From Marinagarivorans cellulosilyticus (GTDB lineage: Bacteria; Pseudomonadota; Gammaproteobacteria; Pseudomonadales; Cellvibrionaceae), in NCBI RefSeq assembly GCF_021655555.1, contig NZ_AP023086.1:2386685-2450684 (forward strand): a stretch of DNA of 64,000 nt, written 5' to 3'. Below the pieces are notes generated by a model that made no database searches, was not told the origin of the DNA, and saw only the letters and a list, made by a program, of their open reading frames with translations. Below are positions 17,373 through 26,481 of this stretch, piece by piece. Position numbers and translations under genes: made by a program. The stretch's first letter is position 1; every line of letters starts with the position of its first letter.

Positions 17373-19595
17373 ATGTCAGATTACAAAATTATATATACCG
17401 AAACCGATGAAGCCCCAGCGCTCGCAACCTATTCCTTCTTGCCCATTGTAAAAGCATTTACAGGGGCGGCAGGAGTAGAGGTAGAGCTAAAAGATATTTC
17501 CCTTGCTGGTCGCATCTTGGCGGTATTCCCTGAGTACTTGAGTGAAGAGCAGCGTCAACCGGATGCCTTGGCTGAGCTAGGCGAACTGGCGAAAACGCCT
17601 GAAGCGAATATTATCAAATTGCCGAACATTTCGGCTTCAGTACCGCAGTTAAAAGCGGCTATTAAAGAATTGCAGGCTAAAGGGTATGCACTACCTAACT
17701 ACCCAGAAGAGCCAAAAACAGATGAAGAAAAATCTGTGCAGTCGCGCTACGACAAAATTAAAGGCAGCGCAGTAAACCCTGTGCTGCGCGAAGGTAACTC
17801 TGATCGTCGTGCACCAGTACCGGTTAAAGCCTATGCCCGCAAAAACCCACACTCGATGGGTGCATGGGATGCGAACTCACGGTCTCATGTTTCGTCAATG
17901 ACGGGCGGTGATTTTTACGCGAGTGAAAAATCGATCACTTTGGCGCAAGCTGATAAATTTAAAATTGAGTTTGTCGATACCGCTGGCGCTTCCACCGAAC
18001 TTAAAGGTTTCGCACCTTTGCAGGTCGGTGAAGTACTTGATGCGAGTGTAATGAGTAAAAAAGCCCTAGTCGCTTTTTTAGAAGAGCAGATTGTTGCAGC
18101 AAAAGCAGAGGGTGTACTTTTCTCGCTGCATTTGAAAGCAACAATGATGAAAGTGTCGGACCCGATTATTTTTGGTCACGCGGTTTCGGTGTATTACAAA
18201 TCCGTATTTGAAAAGCATGGTCAGATTTTTGCCGATTTAGGTGTATCGCCGAATAATGGTATTGGCGATGTTTACGCAAAAATTCAAAGCCTACCAGAGG
18301 CACAGCGCGCTGAAATCGAAGCCGATATAACTGCTGTTTACAGTCTGCAGCCCGAACAAGCAATGGTGGATTCCGATAAAGGTATCACCAACTTGCATGT
18401 ACCCAGCGATGTTATTATTGATGCTTCTATGCCTGCTATGTTGCGTTCTTCGGGGCAAATGTGGGGCGCCGATGGGCAACAAAAAGATACCAAGTGCATC
18501 ATCCCAGATCGTTGTTATGCCGGTGTTTATCAGGCGGTATTTGACTTTTGTAAAGAGCATGGCGCCTTTGACCCTACCACCATGGGCACTGTGCCCAATG
18601 TTGGTTTGATGGCTCAAAAAGCAGAAGAGTATGGTTCGCACGATAAAACATTCGAAGCTCCAGCGGCGGGCGTTATTCGCGCGGTTAATGAAAGTGGCGA
18701 AGTCTTATTGCAGCAAACGGTAGAGGCCGGCGATATCTTCCGCATGTGCCAAACCAAAGACGCCCCGATTAAAGATTGGGTGAAATTAGCGGTTAACCGT
18801 GCGCGCGCTACTGGCTCGCCAGCGGTATTCTGGTTGGACGAAAACCGTGCGCACGATGCTGAATTAATTAAAAAGGTGAAGGCTTATTTGCCAGAGCACG
18901 ATACAAGCGGCCTCGAAATCTTAACGCTTGCGCCGGTAGAGGCGACTCTTTACAGCTTGGCGCGTGTTAAGCAGGGTTTAGAAACTATTTCTGTTACGGG
19001 CAATGTATTGCGCGATTACTTAACCGATTTGTTTCCGATTTTGGAGCTAGGTACATCGGCGAAGATGTTATCGATTGTTCCGCTAATGAATGGCGGCGGC
19101 TTGTTTGAAACAGGGGCGGGTGGTTCAGCGCCTAAGCATGTGCAGCAATTTGAAAAAGAAGGGTACTTGCGTTGGGATTCGCTGGGCGAATTTTTGGCAT
19201 TATCGCCTTCGCTAGAGCATTTTAGCCAAGTGGCCGGGAATGCTCAGGCAAAAGTTATTGCAAAAGCGCTAGATGTCGCAACAGCTAAATTTCTTGATAA
19301 CAATAAATCGCCTGCGCGCAAACTGGGCTCCATTGATAACCGTGGCAGTCATTTTTATCTGGCCATGTATTGGGCAGAGGCTTTGGCGGCGCAAGATGAA
19401 GATGCTGGCTTAAAAGCTAAATTTATACCCTTGGCCCAACTGCTGATTGAAAAAGAAAATGACATTGTTGCTGAGCTAGTCGCTGCGCAAGGTAGTGAGC
19501 AAGAGCTTGGTGGTTATTATCGTTTAGATGCCGATAAAGTCAGCAAGGCAATGCGCCCAAGTGCAACGTTTAATGCGGCTTTAGCTGGTCTGTAA
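17373..19595 (+). CDS. icd: NADP-dependent isocitrate dehydrogenase, monomeric type
   Basis: 740 residues from the ATG at 17373, the usual size of the monomeric enzyme; the open frame reaches further upstream but the family starts at MSDYKIIYTETDEAPALATY. Segments such as REGNSDRRAPVPVKAYARKNPHS in two parts, WDANSRSHVSSM, LHLKATMMKVSDPIIFGH, SAPKHVQQF and GSIDNRGSHFYLAMYWA are characteristic of the monomeric class. It oxidises isocitrate to 2-oxoglutarate in the TCA cycle, producing NADPH. A strong terminator follows at 19662-19690. Confidence 0.96.
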   Translation: MSDYKIIYTETDEAPALATYSFLPIVKAFTGAAGVEVELKDISLAGRILAVFPEYLSEEQRQPDALAELGELAKTPEANIIKLPNISASVPQLKAAIKELQAKGYALPNYPEEPKTDEEKSVQSRYDKIKGSAVNPVLREGNSDRRAPVPVKAYARKNPHSMGAWDANSRSHVSSMTGGDFYASEKSITLAQADKFKIEFVDTAGASTELKGFAPLQVGEVLDASVMSKKALVAFLEEQIVAAKAEGVLFSLHLKATMMKVSDPIIFGHAVSVYYKSVFEKHGQIFADLGVSPNNGIGDVYAKIQSLPEAQRAEIEADITAVYSLQPEQAMVDSDKGITNLHVPSDVIIDASMPAMLRSSGQMWGADGQQKDTKCIIPDRCYAGVYQAVFDFCKEHGAFDPTTMGTVPNVGLMAQKAEEYGSHDKTFEAPAAGVIRAVNESGEVLLQQTVEAGDIFRMCQTKDAPIKDWVKLAVNRARATGSPAVFWLDENRAHDAELIKKVKAYLPEHDTSGLEILTLAPVEATLYSLARVKQGLETISVTGNVLRDYLTDLFPILELGTSAKMLSIVPLMNGGGLFETGAGGSAPKHVQQFEKEGYLRWDSLGEFLALSPSLEHFSQVAGNAQAKVIAKALDVATAKFLDNNKSPARKLGSIDNRGSHFYLAMYWAEALAAQDEDAGLKAKFIPLAQLLIEKENDIVAELVAAQGSEQELGGYYRLDADKVSKAMRPSATFNAALAGL

Positions 19596-19661
19596 ATAGC
19601 GGGCTTAGTGACACATAAGTAAAAAATATTGCTTAAGTGTATTTGATTTAATATTGATATT

Positions 19662-19690
19662 AATCCCCGCCTTCGTAGCGGGGATTTTTT
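19662..19690 (+). terminator. Rho-independent terminator after icd
   Basis: The stem AATCCCCGC / GCGGGGATT with a 7-base loop is followed by a run of six T. It lies 66 bases after the icd stop and ends 20 bases before the next start codon. Confidence 0.85.
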
Positions 19691-19710
19691 ATGTGCAATA
19701 GTGAGAAATT

Positions 19711-20280
19711 ATGAGTATTGATAGCAGTTTGCTGATGCGTGCCGATCACAAGTGTGAGTTGTGTGGTAGTACTGAAAATTTTCAGGCTTACGAGTTGCCG
19801 CACTCTGAAGGGCGAAGTGATAGTGCTATCTTGGCCTGTGAAAAATGCCGACAACAATTACCTGAAGGCAATACCTTGGAGCCAAATCACTGGCGCTGCT
19901 TAAACGATACCATGTGGAGCCCAACGCCTGCGGTTCAGGTGATGGCGTGGCGCTTGTTGGCGCGCCTTGAGGGTGAAAGTTGGGCGCACGATTTATTAGA
20001 CATGCTGTATTTAGATGATGACCTGAAGGCTTGGGCTGCGGCGGGCCTGGAAGAGGAGGACGAAGATGCCGTCGATTGCCGTGACAGTAATGGCGTGCGT
20101 TTATCTGCAGGTGACAATGTTGTTATTATCAAAGATTTGCCCGTTAAAGGTTCGAGTTTAGTGGCTAAGCGAGGGACTGCCGTGCGAGGTATTTCTTTGA
20201 CAAGTAACCCTGAGCATATTGAGGGGCGTGTAGAAGGGCAGAGAATTGTTATTTTAAGCTGTTATGTCAAAAAGTCGTGA
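19711..20280 (+). CDS. PhnA/YjdM-family zinc-ribbon protein
   Basis: 189 residues. The N-terminal zinc ribbon has two Cys pairs, CELCG (about residue 14) and CEKCR (about residue 46). The C-terminal PhnA domain has CRDSNGVRLSAGDNVVIIKDLPVKGSS and ends VILSCYVKKS. Despite the historical name (alkylphosphonate operon protein PhnA), these proteins are not required for phosphonate use and their role is unknown. The start ATG lies just after the icd terminator, so the gene either has a promoter inside that short gap or depends on read-through. Confidence 0.85.
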   Translation: MSIDSSLLMRADHKCELCGSTENFQAYELPHSEGRSDSAILACEKCRQQLPEGNTLEPNHWRCLNDTMWSPTPAVQVMAWRLLARLEGESWAHDLLDMLYLDDDLKAWAAAGLEEEDEDAVDCRDSNGVRLSAGDNVVIIKDLPVKGSSLVAKRGTAVRGISLTSNPEHIEGRVEGQRIVILSCYVKKS

Positions 20281-20464
20281 GTGCACAGCGCTAAGGTTTG
20301 TTAGGTGTTGCGAGTTTAAAGGCTAGCCTTGGTTATTTATTGTTATAAAATTCGCAATTATTCAGGTGGGTGCGACATGATGGTCACCCAAAAATGATCA
20401 GTTTGCCGGCCTATTTGAGCATGGCTGAATAGTTACTAAAATTCTAATTAAGTTGGGGTGGTGT

Positions 20465-20884
20465 ATGTGGTTACAGCGAGATATTCAGCTTCGCGCTCGA
20501 AATAGAGGGTTTCATTTGGTGACGAGTGAGGTACTTGATGCAATTCCGGAAATATCCAATTTGGCTGTCGGGTTGTTGCATGTCCATATTCAGCATACAT
20601 CTGCCTCTTTAACGGTAAATGAAAATGCTGACCCAACAGTTAGGCAGGATTTTGAAAGTTATTTTAACCGCACGGTGCCAGAAAACGAGCCCTACTACTT
20701 GCATGATGATGAAGGTAGTGACGACATGCCAGCCCATTTAAAAGCCAGTATTTTGGGTGCTAGCGTTTCGCTGCCCATTAAAAACGGCCGCTTGAATGTG
20801 GGGACTTGGCAAGGGATTTATTTGTGTGAACACAGAAATTATGGCGGCGCTAGGCGCTTGGTATTGACGTTGAATGGCGAGTAG
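20465..20884 (+). CDS. YjbQ/UPF0047 family protein
   Basis: 139 residues from the ATG at 20465, where the family N-terminus MWLQRDIQLRARNRGFHLVT begins; an upstream TTG would add four residues. Signatures: LLHVHIQHTSASLTVNENADP (with the conserved His and Asn-Glu-Asn), YLHDDEGSDDMPAHLKASILG and GTWQGIYLCEHR. The family has weak thiamin-phosphate-synthase activity in vitro, but the physiological role is not settled. It has no obvious operon partner. Confidence 0.88.
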   Translation: MWLQRDIQLRARNRGFHLVTSEVLDAIPEISNLAVGLLHVHIQHTSASLTVNENADPTVRQDFESYFNRTVPENEPYYLHDDEGSDDMPAHLKASILGASVSLPIKNGRLNVGTWQGIYLCEHRNYGGARRLVLTLNGE

Positions 20885-21071
20885 CTAAGGTTATTACTTG
20901 GTGTTAAACCTAGAAACCGCAGTTGAGAGTCAAAAAGATGCGTATTCCGTTGGTGTGCATGGCGTGTAGTAAAAATGTGTAGTCACCTTATTGGTGATGA
21001 ATCATTTTTATCACATGTCAGGTGCACCAAGGGGATGCGTAGACTTTGATGGTTCAACTGCGGTTTTTAGG

Positions 21072-21392
21072 TTAAAGGCAGTTCTCGGGCTTGGGTAGCC
21101 CCGCAACTTTTGCAGCAACTTTTGCTGGGCTACCAGGGAACAGTTGTAGTAAATAAATGCTATTCGCCTTTTCTTTGCCCAGCTGAATGCCAATATATTT
21201 AATGAGTGGGCGCATCGCGGGGGATAAATCAAACTCGCGATAGAACTGCTGTAAACAGTGAATGATTTCCCAGTGAGCGTTGGTGAGTTCGATGCCTTCG
21301 TTCTTGGCTAGTGCATTAGCTACCGGTTCACTCCAGTCACTAAGATTGATTAAAAAACCTTCGGCATCCAGTGCGGGTAACTTCATATCCAT
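21072..21392 (-). CDS. tusE: Sulfurtransferase TusE (DsrC family)
   Basis: 106 residues ending LPKPENCL, where the penultimate Cys is the conserved sulfur-carrying residue of TusE/DsrC. The second Cys of dissimilatory DsrC is absent, so this is the tRNA-modification type. TusE takes sulfur from the TusBCD complex and passes it to MnmA for 2-thiouridine in tRNA. It is the last gene of the leftward tusDCBE cluster, 3 bases after tusB. Confidence 0.93.
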   Translation of the reverse strand: MDMKLPALDAEGFLINLSDWSEPVANALAKNEGIELTNAHWEIIHCLQQFYREFDLSPAMRPLIKYIGIQLGKEKANSIYLLQLFPGSPAKVAAKVAGLPKPENCL

Positions 21393-21395
21393 TGC

Positions 21396-21671
21396 TCAGT
21401 ACCAGCTTTGTATTGGCGAATGCTGGCAGCTTAGGGCGACAAAGGCATCGTAATCAATGGTTTGCTTGCGCTTGGTGGCAACGCCGCGAGCTTGGGTGTC
21501 GGCGGCAATGGCGAATACTTGCTGGCTTTTGCATGCGGCTGAAAATAATGGATCTTGCAATGCGTAAACGCCGTCATTAATTAATATTAATGTGTCTTGC
21601 GGTGAGAGGTGCTGTAAGCAACTTTGATAAGCGCTGTGCGACGGAGGTTGGCTTAAAATGTGTAATGTCAT
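21396..21671 (-). CDS. tusB: Sulfur relay protein TusB (DsrH family)
   Basis: A 91-residue protein of the DsrH fold starting MTLHILSQPPS, with the family's LILINDGVYAL segment. It is the smallest subunit of the TusBCD hexamer that relays sulfur from TusA to TusE. The gene sits in the standard order tusD-tusC-tusB-tusE, 4 bases after tusC. Confidence 0.88.
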   Translation of the reverse strand: MTLHILSQPPSHSAYQSCLQHLSPQDTLILINDGVYALQDPLFSAACKSQQVFAIAADTQARGVATKRKQTIDYDAFVALSCQHSPIQSWY

Positions 21672-21675
21672 GGCT

Positions 21676-22053
21676 TTAAAAGCTCAATACGGTTTTGGCG
21701 CTATTCATTAGGGTGCGTATTTCATCGGTCGATAATAGTTGCACATCTAACGTGGTGGCATCGGCATCTAAGTTTCGAGCTTTTAAGCTATCGGATGCCG
21801 CGTATAGGGTGTCTATGCCAAATAGTGGTAGGGCGGCGCTCATCTTTTGATGGCTTTTGCGCTGAATGGCTTCGGCTGCTTGGTTGCTGATTAGCTGGAA
21901 TACGCCGTCATCTAAAAAGAGGATGGCCATGTTTTGCTCAAAGGCGCCTGCAGCGAGTGCTGCTTCAAGGCCTTCTCGTCCTAAGCTGCTGCCGTAAGGG
22001 GAGTGGCGAAAAATAAAAAGTAGATCGCAAGGCTGCATCGTTGCGTTATCCAA
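21676..22053 (-). CDS. tusC: Sulfur relay protein TusC (DsrF family)
   Basis: 125 residues, DsrE/F-like fold, with LLFIFRHSPYGSSLGREGLEAALAA split over the N-terminus and AILFLDDGVFQL. It is a structural subunit of TusBCD. It overlaps the end of tusD by 8 bases, consistent with coupled translation of a fixed-ratio complex. Confidence 0.9.
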   Translation of the reverse strand: MDNATMQPCDLLFIFRHSPYGSSLGREGLEAALAAGAFEQNMAILFLDDGVFQLISNQAAEAIQRKSHQKMSAALPLFGIDTLYAASDSLKARNLDADATTLDVQLLSTDEIRTLMNSAKTVLSF

Positions 22054-22441
22054 AGGTGATTACTCGGTCGCTGGTCGCTGCGGCTTCTATCAATTGCCCT
22101 AATCCGCTAAGTTCGGAGTTGCCCAGTAAATTGGGTGCGGCTTTGTTGTGTCGCTTGCTTTCGCTTTCGTCCAGTACACCGCGTCGCGCCGCTGCTGCAA
22201 TACACACTACGCTATCAATGTTGTTTTCGTTAATAAAGGTGCTCCAAGCAGCTGCAAGGTCGAATTCTCCTTGGGGGGTAATGGCTTGTGCATTTAGGTT
22301 GTACACACCGTCCCCGTAAAAAAATAGGCGGTGTATTTTGTGTTGGTTGCGTACCAAGGCTTGGGCGTACTGAAGGGCGTTGTAGCTAGTGCCACCGTGA
22401 AGTGAGTGCGGGCCGCTGTTAATAACGAGGGAAAAAAGCAT
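22046..22441 (-). CDS. tusD: Sulfurtransferase TusD (DsrE family)
   Basis: 131 residues. The active Cys is Cys80 in SVVCIAAAARRG, the position of the sulfur-relay Cys of E. coli TusD. The SLHGGTSYNALQYAQAL and RLFFYGDGVYN motifs are typical. It is the first gene of tusDCBE, reading leftward, with a terminator of the upstream Bax-inhibitor gene just before it. Confidence 0.93.
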   Translation of the reverse strand: MLFSLVINSGPHSLHGGTSYNALQYAQALVRNQHKIHRLFFYGDGVYNLNAQAITPQGEFDLAAAWSTFINENNIDSVVCIAAAARRGVLDESESKRHNKAAPNLLGNSELSGLGQLIEAAATSDRVITFG

Positions 22442-22456
22442 AGTGCTAGGGCTTAA

Positions 22457-22486
22457 ATAAAAACCGCCAGCTGGGCTGGCGGTTTA
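22457..22486 (-). terminator. Terminator after the Bax-inhibitor-1 gene
   Basis: An inverted repeat AAACCGCCAGC / GCTGGCGGTTT around TGG. On the minus strand it is followed by a T-rich tract (TTTTTATTT). It separates the YccA-type gene from tusD. Confidence 0.85.
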
Positions 22487-22508
22487 GGTGTTAATAATTT
22501 GCTGCAGC

Positions 22509-23183
22509 TTAGTCGTCGTTCATTACGCCAAGAATGTGTAGCAAGGCTGTAAATAGATTCAATATGTCTAGGTACAGTCTTATGGTGGCCATGATGTAGT
22601 TGGTTTCGCCGCCGTGAATAATGGCGCTGGTATCGTACAAAATAAAGCCAGACATTAATAGTACAACTACAGCGCTTAAAGCAAGGCTCATCGCTGGCAT
22701 GTGAATGCCAAACATGCCAAGCACCATGAAGGCAAGGCCAGCAACAACAACGGTGATTAAGCCTACCATCAAGAAGCCGCCCATAAAGCTGAAGTCTTTA
22801 CGGGTAGTTAGTACGTAGCCCGATAGCGCAAAGAATACCAAAGCGGTTCCGCCAAGGGCTTGCATTACGATCATTCCACCATTGGCAGACTGTAGGTAGT
22901 AACTAATGGTGGGCGCTAGGCCTGCGCCCATTAGTGCGGCTACAGCAAAGACCACTAAAATACCTTTGGGTGAGTTGGCAACCTTGGGTAAAACAAACCA
23001 AATCAAGCCTATAGCACCAAATGAGAATGCAATAGAGATAATGTGGGATAACCCAATAGCCATGCCAACGAATGCTGAGATAGCACTCACTAGCATCGTT
23101 ACAGCCAATAAACTGTAAGTATTGCGTAAGACTTTGTGGGTCTCTGCATTTTGAATCGAACTTGCAGAATAAACCTGTTGCAT
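22509..23183 (-). CDS. Bax inhibitor-1/YccA family membrane protein
   Basis: 224 residues from the ATG at 23183, which has AGGAG 7 bases upstream; the longer frame from 23207 lacks such a site. Seven hydrophobic helices are visible (for instance LLAVTMLVSAISAFVGMAIG and LSAVVVLLMSGFILYDTSAII). The conserved acidic residues near the last helices, including the Asp of FILYDTSAI, match the BI-1 family pH- and calcium-linked sites. E. coli YccA modulates FtsH protease. E. coli yccA also neighbours tusE, so the arrangement is conserved in spirit. Confidence 0.9.
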   Translation of the reverse strand: MQQVYSASSIQNAETHKVLRNTYSLLAVTMLVSAISAFVGMAIGLSHIISIAFSFGAIGLIWFVLPKVANSPKGILVVFAVAALMGAGLAPTISYYLQSANGGMIVMQALGGTALVFFALSGYVLTTRKDFSFMGGFLMVGLITVVVAGLAFMVLGMFGIHMPAMSLALSAVVVLLMSGFILYDTSAIIHGGETNYIMATIRLYLDILNLFTALLHILGVMNDD

Positions 23184-23370
23184 GGTGAATCTCCTAGGGT
23201 GAGTCAATAAGTTGCATCATACAATGTGTGTAACCAATATCAATACACATCTTGGTGGTGAGACAGTGAAAAATCAAGTAAGTGCAGTGAGTATTTTGTG
23301 GCTATTTTGCTGTACTTGCGTTTTATACGTAAGTCTTGAATTGTTGTCTTGATGCTGGATAGGTAGGCAT

Positions 23371-23400
23371 AAAAAAGGCCCATCTTTCGATGAGCCTTTC
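23371..23400 (-). terminator. Terminator after tRNA-Ser
   Basis: On the minus strand, stem GGCTCATC-GAAA-GATGGGCC followed by six T. It lies 24 bases beyond the tRNA 3' end. Confidence 0.85.
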
Positions 23401-23423
23401 ATAAGGAGCTAGTCCTTATATAG

Positions 23424-23511
23424 TGGCGGAGGGGCAGGGATTCGAACCCTGGGAGCTTTGACACTCAACGGTTTTCAAGACCGCCGCTTTCGACCACTCA
23501 GCCACCCCTCC
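23424..23511 (-). tRNA. tRNA-Ser (anticodon UGA)
   Basis: The 88-base gene folds as a class II tRNA: acceptor GGAGGGG with matching 3' side, D-arm, anticodon loop CTTGAAA (anticodon TGA), a long variable arm and T-arm GGTTCGAATCC, with CCA encoded. It lies 60 bases after rne on the same strand but has its own promoter at 23525-23552. Confidence 0.97.
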
Positions 23512-23524
23512 AGAAGAGGCGCAA

Positions 23525-23552
23525 ATTATACATTTGTTTATATAACTGGCAA
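23525..23552 (-). promoter_or_regulatory. Sigma-70 promoter of tRNA-Ser
   Basis: On the minus strand TTGCCA (23547-23552) and a perfect TATAAT (23525-23530) are 16 bases apart. They are followed by a GC-rich discriminator (GCGCC), as in stringently controlled stable-RNA promoters. Confidence 0.8.
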
Positions 23553-23571
23553 CCCCTTTATTACAAAAAAT

Positions 23572-26481
23572 TTAAACCTGGCTTTCTTTTGTTTCTTCCT
23601 CATTAATTTTTGTTGCTAGCGGCCCGCGAGGATCGTTGCTTGCGCGTCCAAGCGCGCGAGGCGAGCGCTTAATATCAGCGGCGAGAGCGGTATCTAGCGG
23701 CAACCCTTTAGTGATTTGGCTTTCTAGCGTGGTAATCGCTAAGTTAGCTACCGGCTTGGGGTTAGTTCTAGGGTCGTTATTGGCACGAACGTAAGTTGTT
23801 GCTTCGCTACTTTCCTTTGCGGTTGCAGTGGGCTCTGCTTTTGTTTCAGGCTCTTCAGCTTTTGGCGCAGGCTTTTCTTCCGGGGGCGTCGTTGCTTCAG
23901 GTTCCGGTGTTGAAGCTGTTTGCACCTCTTCTGTGGCCTTGGCTGCCGGCTCCTGCTCCTTTACCTTCTCCTTTGGCGTGGCAGCTAATGCTTCTTTTAA
24001 TGCGGCCTCAGCTTGAGCGGCTGCGGGTGTCGCAACGGCATCTGCTGCTTTTTCTGGCGTTGATGCTTTTGGCTCCAGGTTTTTAGCTTCTTCTTTAGTC
24101 GCAGCAGTATCGACATGCGCTTTTTCTGCTTTGGCGGAAGCCTCAACAGGTTTTGTGGTGCTGTCGTCCTGCGTGGCAGTATTTTGATTATCGTTGCCAG
24201 CATTGTCGTTTGATGTTGTTTCTGCATCTTTGCGCTTGTTGCCATTACCGCGGCTGCGACGACGGCGCGCTGGGCGCTCAGTTTGGGCTTCATCGTTATT
24301 CGACTCGGCCGCCTTGGCTGGCGCTTTAGCTGCGGGCGCTTGCGTTGCCGTTTCTGTTTCTTGGGCTTCGCTGGCTGCCCCGCGCTGGCGTTCTTGCGTG
24401 CGGCCGCGTCGATTGCTTGGGCGCTTGGGTGGTTGGTTTTCGTTTTCGCTAGTGTTGCCTTCTGTGTTGTTTGTTTCGCTTGTTGCGCCCTCGTTGTTAT
24501 CGCTACGGTTTTGTCCGCCACGGCGACGATTGCGGCGGTTTTTGTTTTGTGGGCGCTCGCGATCTTGCTGCTTCTCGGTGTCTTGATAAATGTTTTCGCC
24601 GCTGAGGTTATCAACAATTTCATCAGAATCGTTTTGGTTTTGACGGTGGTCGCGACGGTTGTTGTGTCGCTGGTTGCGATTACCGTTGCGCGAACGTCGC
24701 TGGTTATTGCCTCCGCGACGCTTTTGATGGCCGCGGTTTTCGCTGGCTTTTGGCGCTGGTTCTTCTGGCTTGCTTTTGAAAAACCCGATAACAAGCTCGA
24801 GCAGCTTGGCGATAAGCCCTGGTTCAGATTTTTCGCTACTGGCTTCCGGGGCTTTGTTGTCTGCTACGGTTGTTACTGGCGGCGGCGGTGAAACCTGAGA
24901 TACCAGTGGTTTTGCTGGCACAAAGTTCTCGGCTTTTTTCTCTTCTTCGAGCTCACTGGCATGCGGGTCCGAGACTTCTATCTTGTAGCTTTGATCTGCG
25001 CCTTCAACCTCGTCATCGCGTAAGCGAGTGACTTCGTAGTGCGGTGTAACCATGTGCTCGTTTGGCAGAATGACTACGCGCGTAGAGTGGCGAGACTCGA
25101 TATTGCTAATCGCGGTGCGCTTTTCGTTGAGTAGGTAGGTGGCAACCGGTACAGGTACAACCGTACGGATCTCAGCGCTGCGCTCTTTTTTAGCTTCCTC
25201 TTCCACAATGCGCAAAATAGAAAGTGCTAGTGAGCGGGTGCTGCGAATGGTGCCTTGGCCGGTACAGCGAGGGCACATTTTTGATGTGGTTTCTTCTAGT
25301 GATGGGCGCAAGCGTTGGCGAGACATTTCAAGCAAGCCAAAGCGAGAAATTTTGCCGATTTGCACGCGAGCTCTGTCCATGCCTAACGCATCGCGCATGC
25401 GGTTTTCTACTTCGCGGCGGTTGCGGTCGGGGTGCATATCGATAAAGTCGATTACGACTAGGCCACCAATATCGCGCAAGCGCATTTGGCGTGCGATTTC
25501 ATCTGCCGCTTCTAGGTTGGTTGCGAGTGCAGTTTCTTCGATGTCGCCGCCCTTGGTTGCGCGCGCCGAGTTAATATCAATAGAGACCAGTGCTTCAGTC
25601 GGGTCAATAACAATCGAGCCGCCAGATGGGAGTTTAACCTCACGCTCAAAGGCGGTTTCGATTTGGCCTTCGATTTGGTAGCGGTTAAAAAGGGGGACTT
25701 CATCGTTGTAGTGTTTGATTTTGTGCTTTTCTTGCGGCATCACCTGCTGAACAAATTGCAGTGCTCGCGAGAACGACTCGTTGGTATCCACAATAACTTC
25801 GCCGATATCTGGGCGCAGGTAATCGCGAATGGCGCGAATGATAACGTTGCTTTCTTGGAATAAAAACTTGGGGGCACTGACGCCGCTAGAGGCATCAATA
25901 ATGGACTGCCAAACGCGCACGAGGTAGTTGAAATCGTTTTGCAGGTCTATGGCGCTGCGCCCGACACCTGCGGTGCGTACAATAATGCTCATGCCTTTTG
26001 GCATATCCAAAGAGCTTAAGGCTTCTTTTAATTGTGAGCGATCTTCACCGTCGATACGGCGGGAAATGCCGCCGCCGCGTGGGTTGTTGGGCATTAAGAC
26101 GAGGTAGCGGCCGGCCAGACTAATAAAGGTTGTTAGTGCGGCACCTTTGTTGCCGCGCTCTTCTTTGTCGACCTGAACAATAACTTCGGTGCCTTCTTTG
26201 ACAAGGTCTTTGATGCGCCCGCGATCACTTTTGCCATCTTGTTTGACAAAGTATTCGCGCGAAATTTCTTTAAGGGGAAGGAAGCCGTGGCGCTCTGCGC
26301 CGTAATCGACAAAGGCAGCTTCTAGGCTGGGCTCTACGCGGGTAATTTTGCCCTTATAGATGTTGGATTTTTTTTGTTCGCGTTGTTGGTTTTCAATATC
26401 AAGATCGTATAGCCATTGTCCGTCGACAAGCGCCACGCGGACTTCTTCTGGCTGGCTGGCATTGATGAGCATTCTTTTCAT
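23572..26481 (-). CDS. rne: Ribonuclease E
   Basis: 969 residues from the ATG at 26481, where the universal start MKRMLINAS begins. The catalytic half (about 1-520) has the S1 domain (NIYKGKITRVEPSLEAAFVDYG), the 5'-sensor, the DNase I-like catalytic region with SIDINSARAT and VVIDFIDM carrying the two metal-binding Asp residues, and the Zn-link CPRCTGQG. The C-terminal half is long and of low complexity, with Arg/Asn-rich blocks and then Ala/Glu/Pro/Lys-rich blocks, as expected for the RNA-binding and degradosome scaffold. It initiates mRNA decay and processes rRNA and tRNA. The long 5' leader fits autoregulation. Confidence 0.96.
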   Translation of the reverse strand: MKRMLINASQPEEVRVALVDGQWLYDLDIENQQREQKKSNIYKGKITRVEPSLEAAFVDYGAERHGFLPLKEISREYFVKQDGKSDRGRIKDLVKEGTEVIVQVDKEERGNKGAALTTFISLAGRYLVLMPNNPRGGGISRRIDGEDRSQLKEALSSLDMPKGMSIIVRTAGVGRSAIDLQNDFNYLVRVWQSIIDASSGVSAPKFLFQESNVIIRAIRDYLRPDIGEVIVDTNESFSRALQFVQQVMPQEKHKIKHYNDEVPLFNRYQIEGQIETAFEREVKLPSGGSIVIDPTEALVSIDINSARATKGGDIEETALATNLEAADEIARQMRLRDIGGLVVIDFIDMHPDRNRREVENRMRDALGMDRARVQIGKISRFGLLEMSRQRLRPSLEETTSKMCPRCTGQGTIRSTRSLALSILRIVEEEAKKERSAEIRTVVPVPVATYLLNEKRTAISNIESRHSTRVVILPNEHMVTPHYEVTRLRDDEVEGADQSYKIEVSDPHASELEEEKKAENFVPAKPLVSQVSPPPPVTTVADNKAPEASSEKSEPGLIAKLLELVIGFFKSKPEEPAPKASENRGHQKRRGGNNQRRSRNGNRNQRHNNRRDHRQNQNDSDEIVDNLSGENIYQDTEKQQDRERPQNKNRRNRRRGGQNRSDNNEGATSETNNTEGNTSENENQPPKRPSNRRGRTQERQRGAASEAQETETATQAPAAKAPAKAAESNNDEAQTERPARRRRSRGNGNKRKDAETTSNDNAGNDNQNTATQDDSTTKPVEASAKAEKAHVDTAATKEEAKNLEPKASTPEKAADAVATPAAAQAEAALKEALAATPKEKVKEQEPAAKATEEVQTASTPEPEATTPPEEKPAPKAEEPETKAEPTATAKESSEATTYVRANNDPRTNPKPVANLAITTLESQITKGLPLDTALAADIKRSPRALGRASNDPRGPLATKINEEETKESQV

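Noticed and set aside
23796..24891. Long open frames opposite the 3' half of rne and a second frame on the same strand
   Set aside because: They are shadows of the low-complexity Ala/Lys/Glu/Arg-rich tail of RNase E, where stop codons are rare in other frames.
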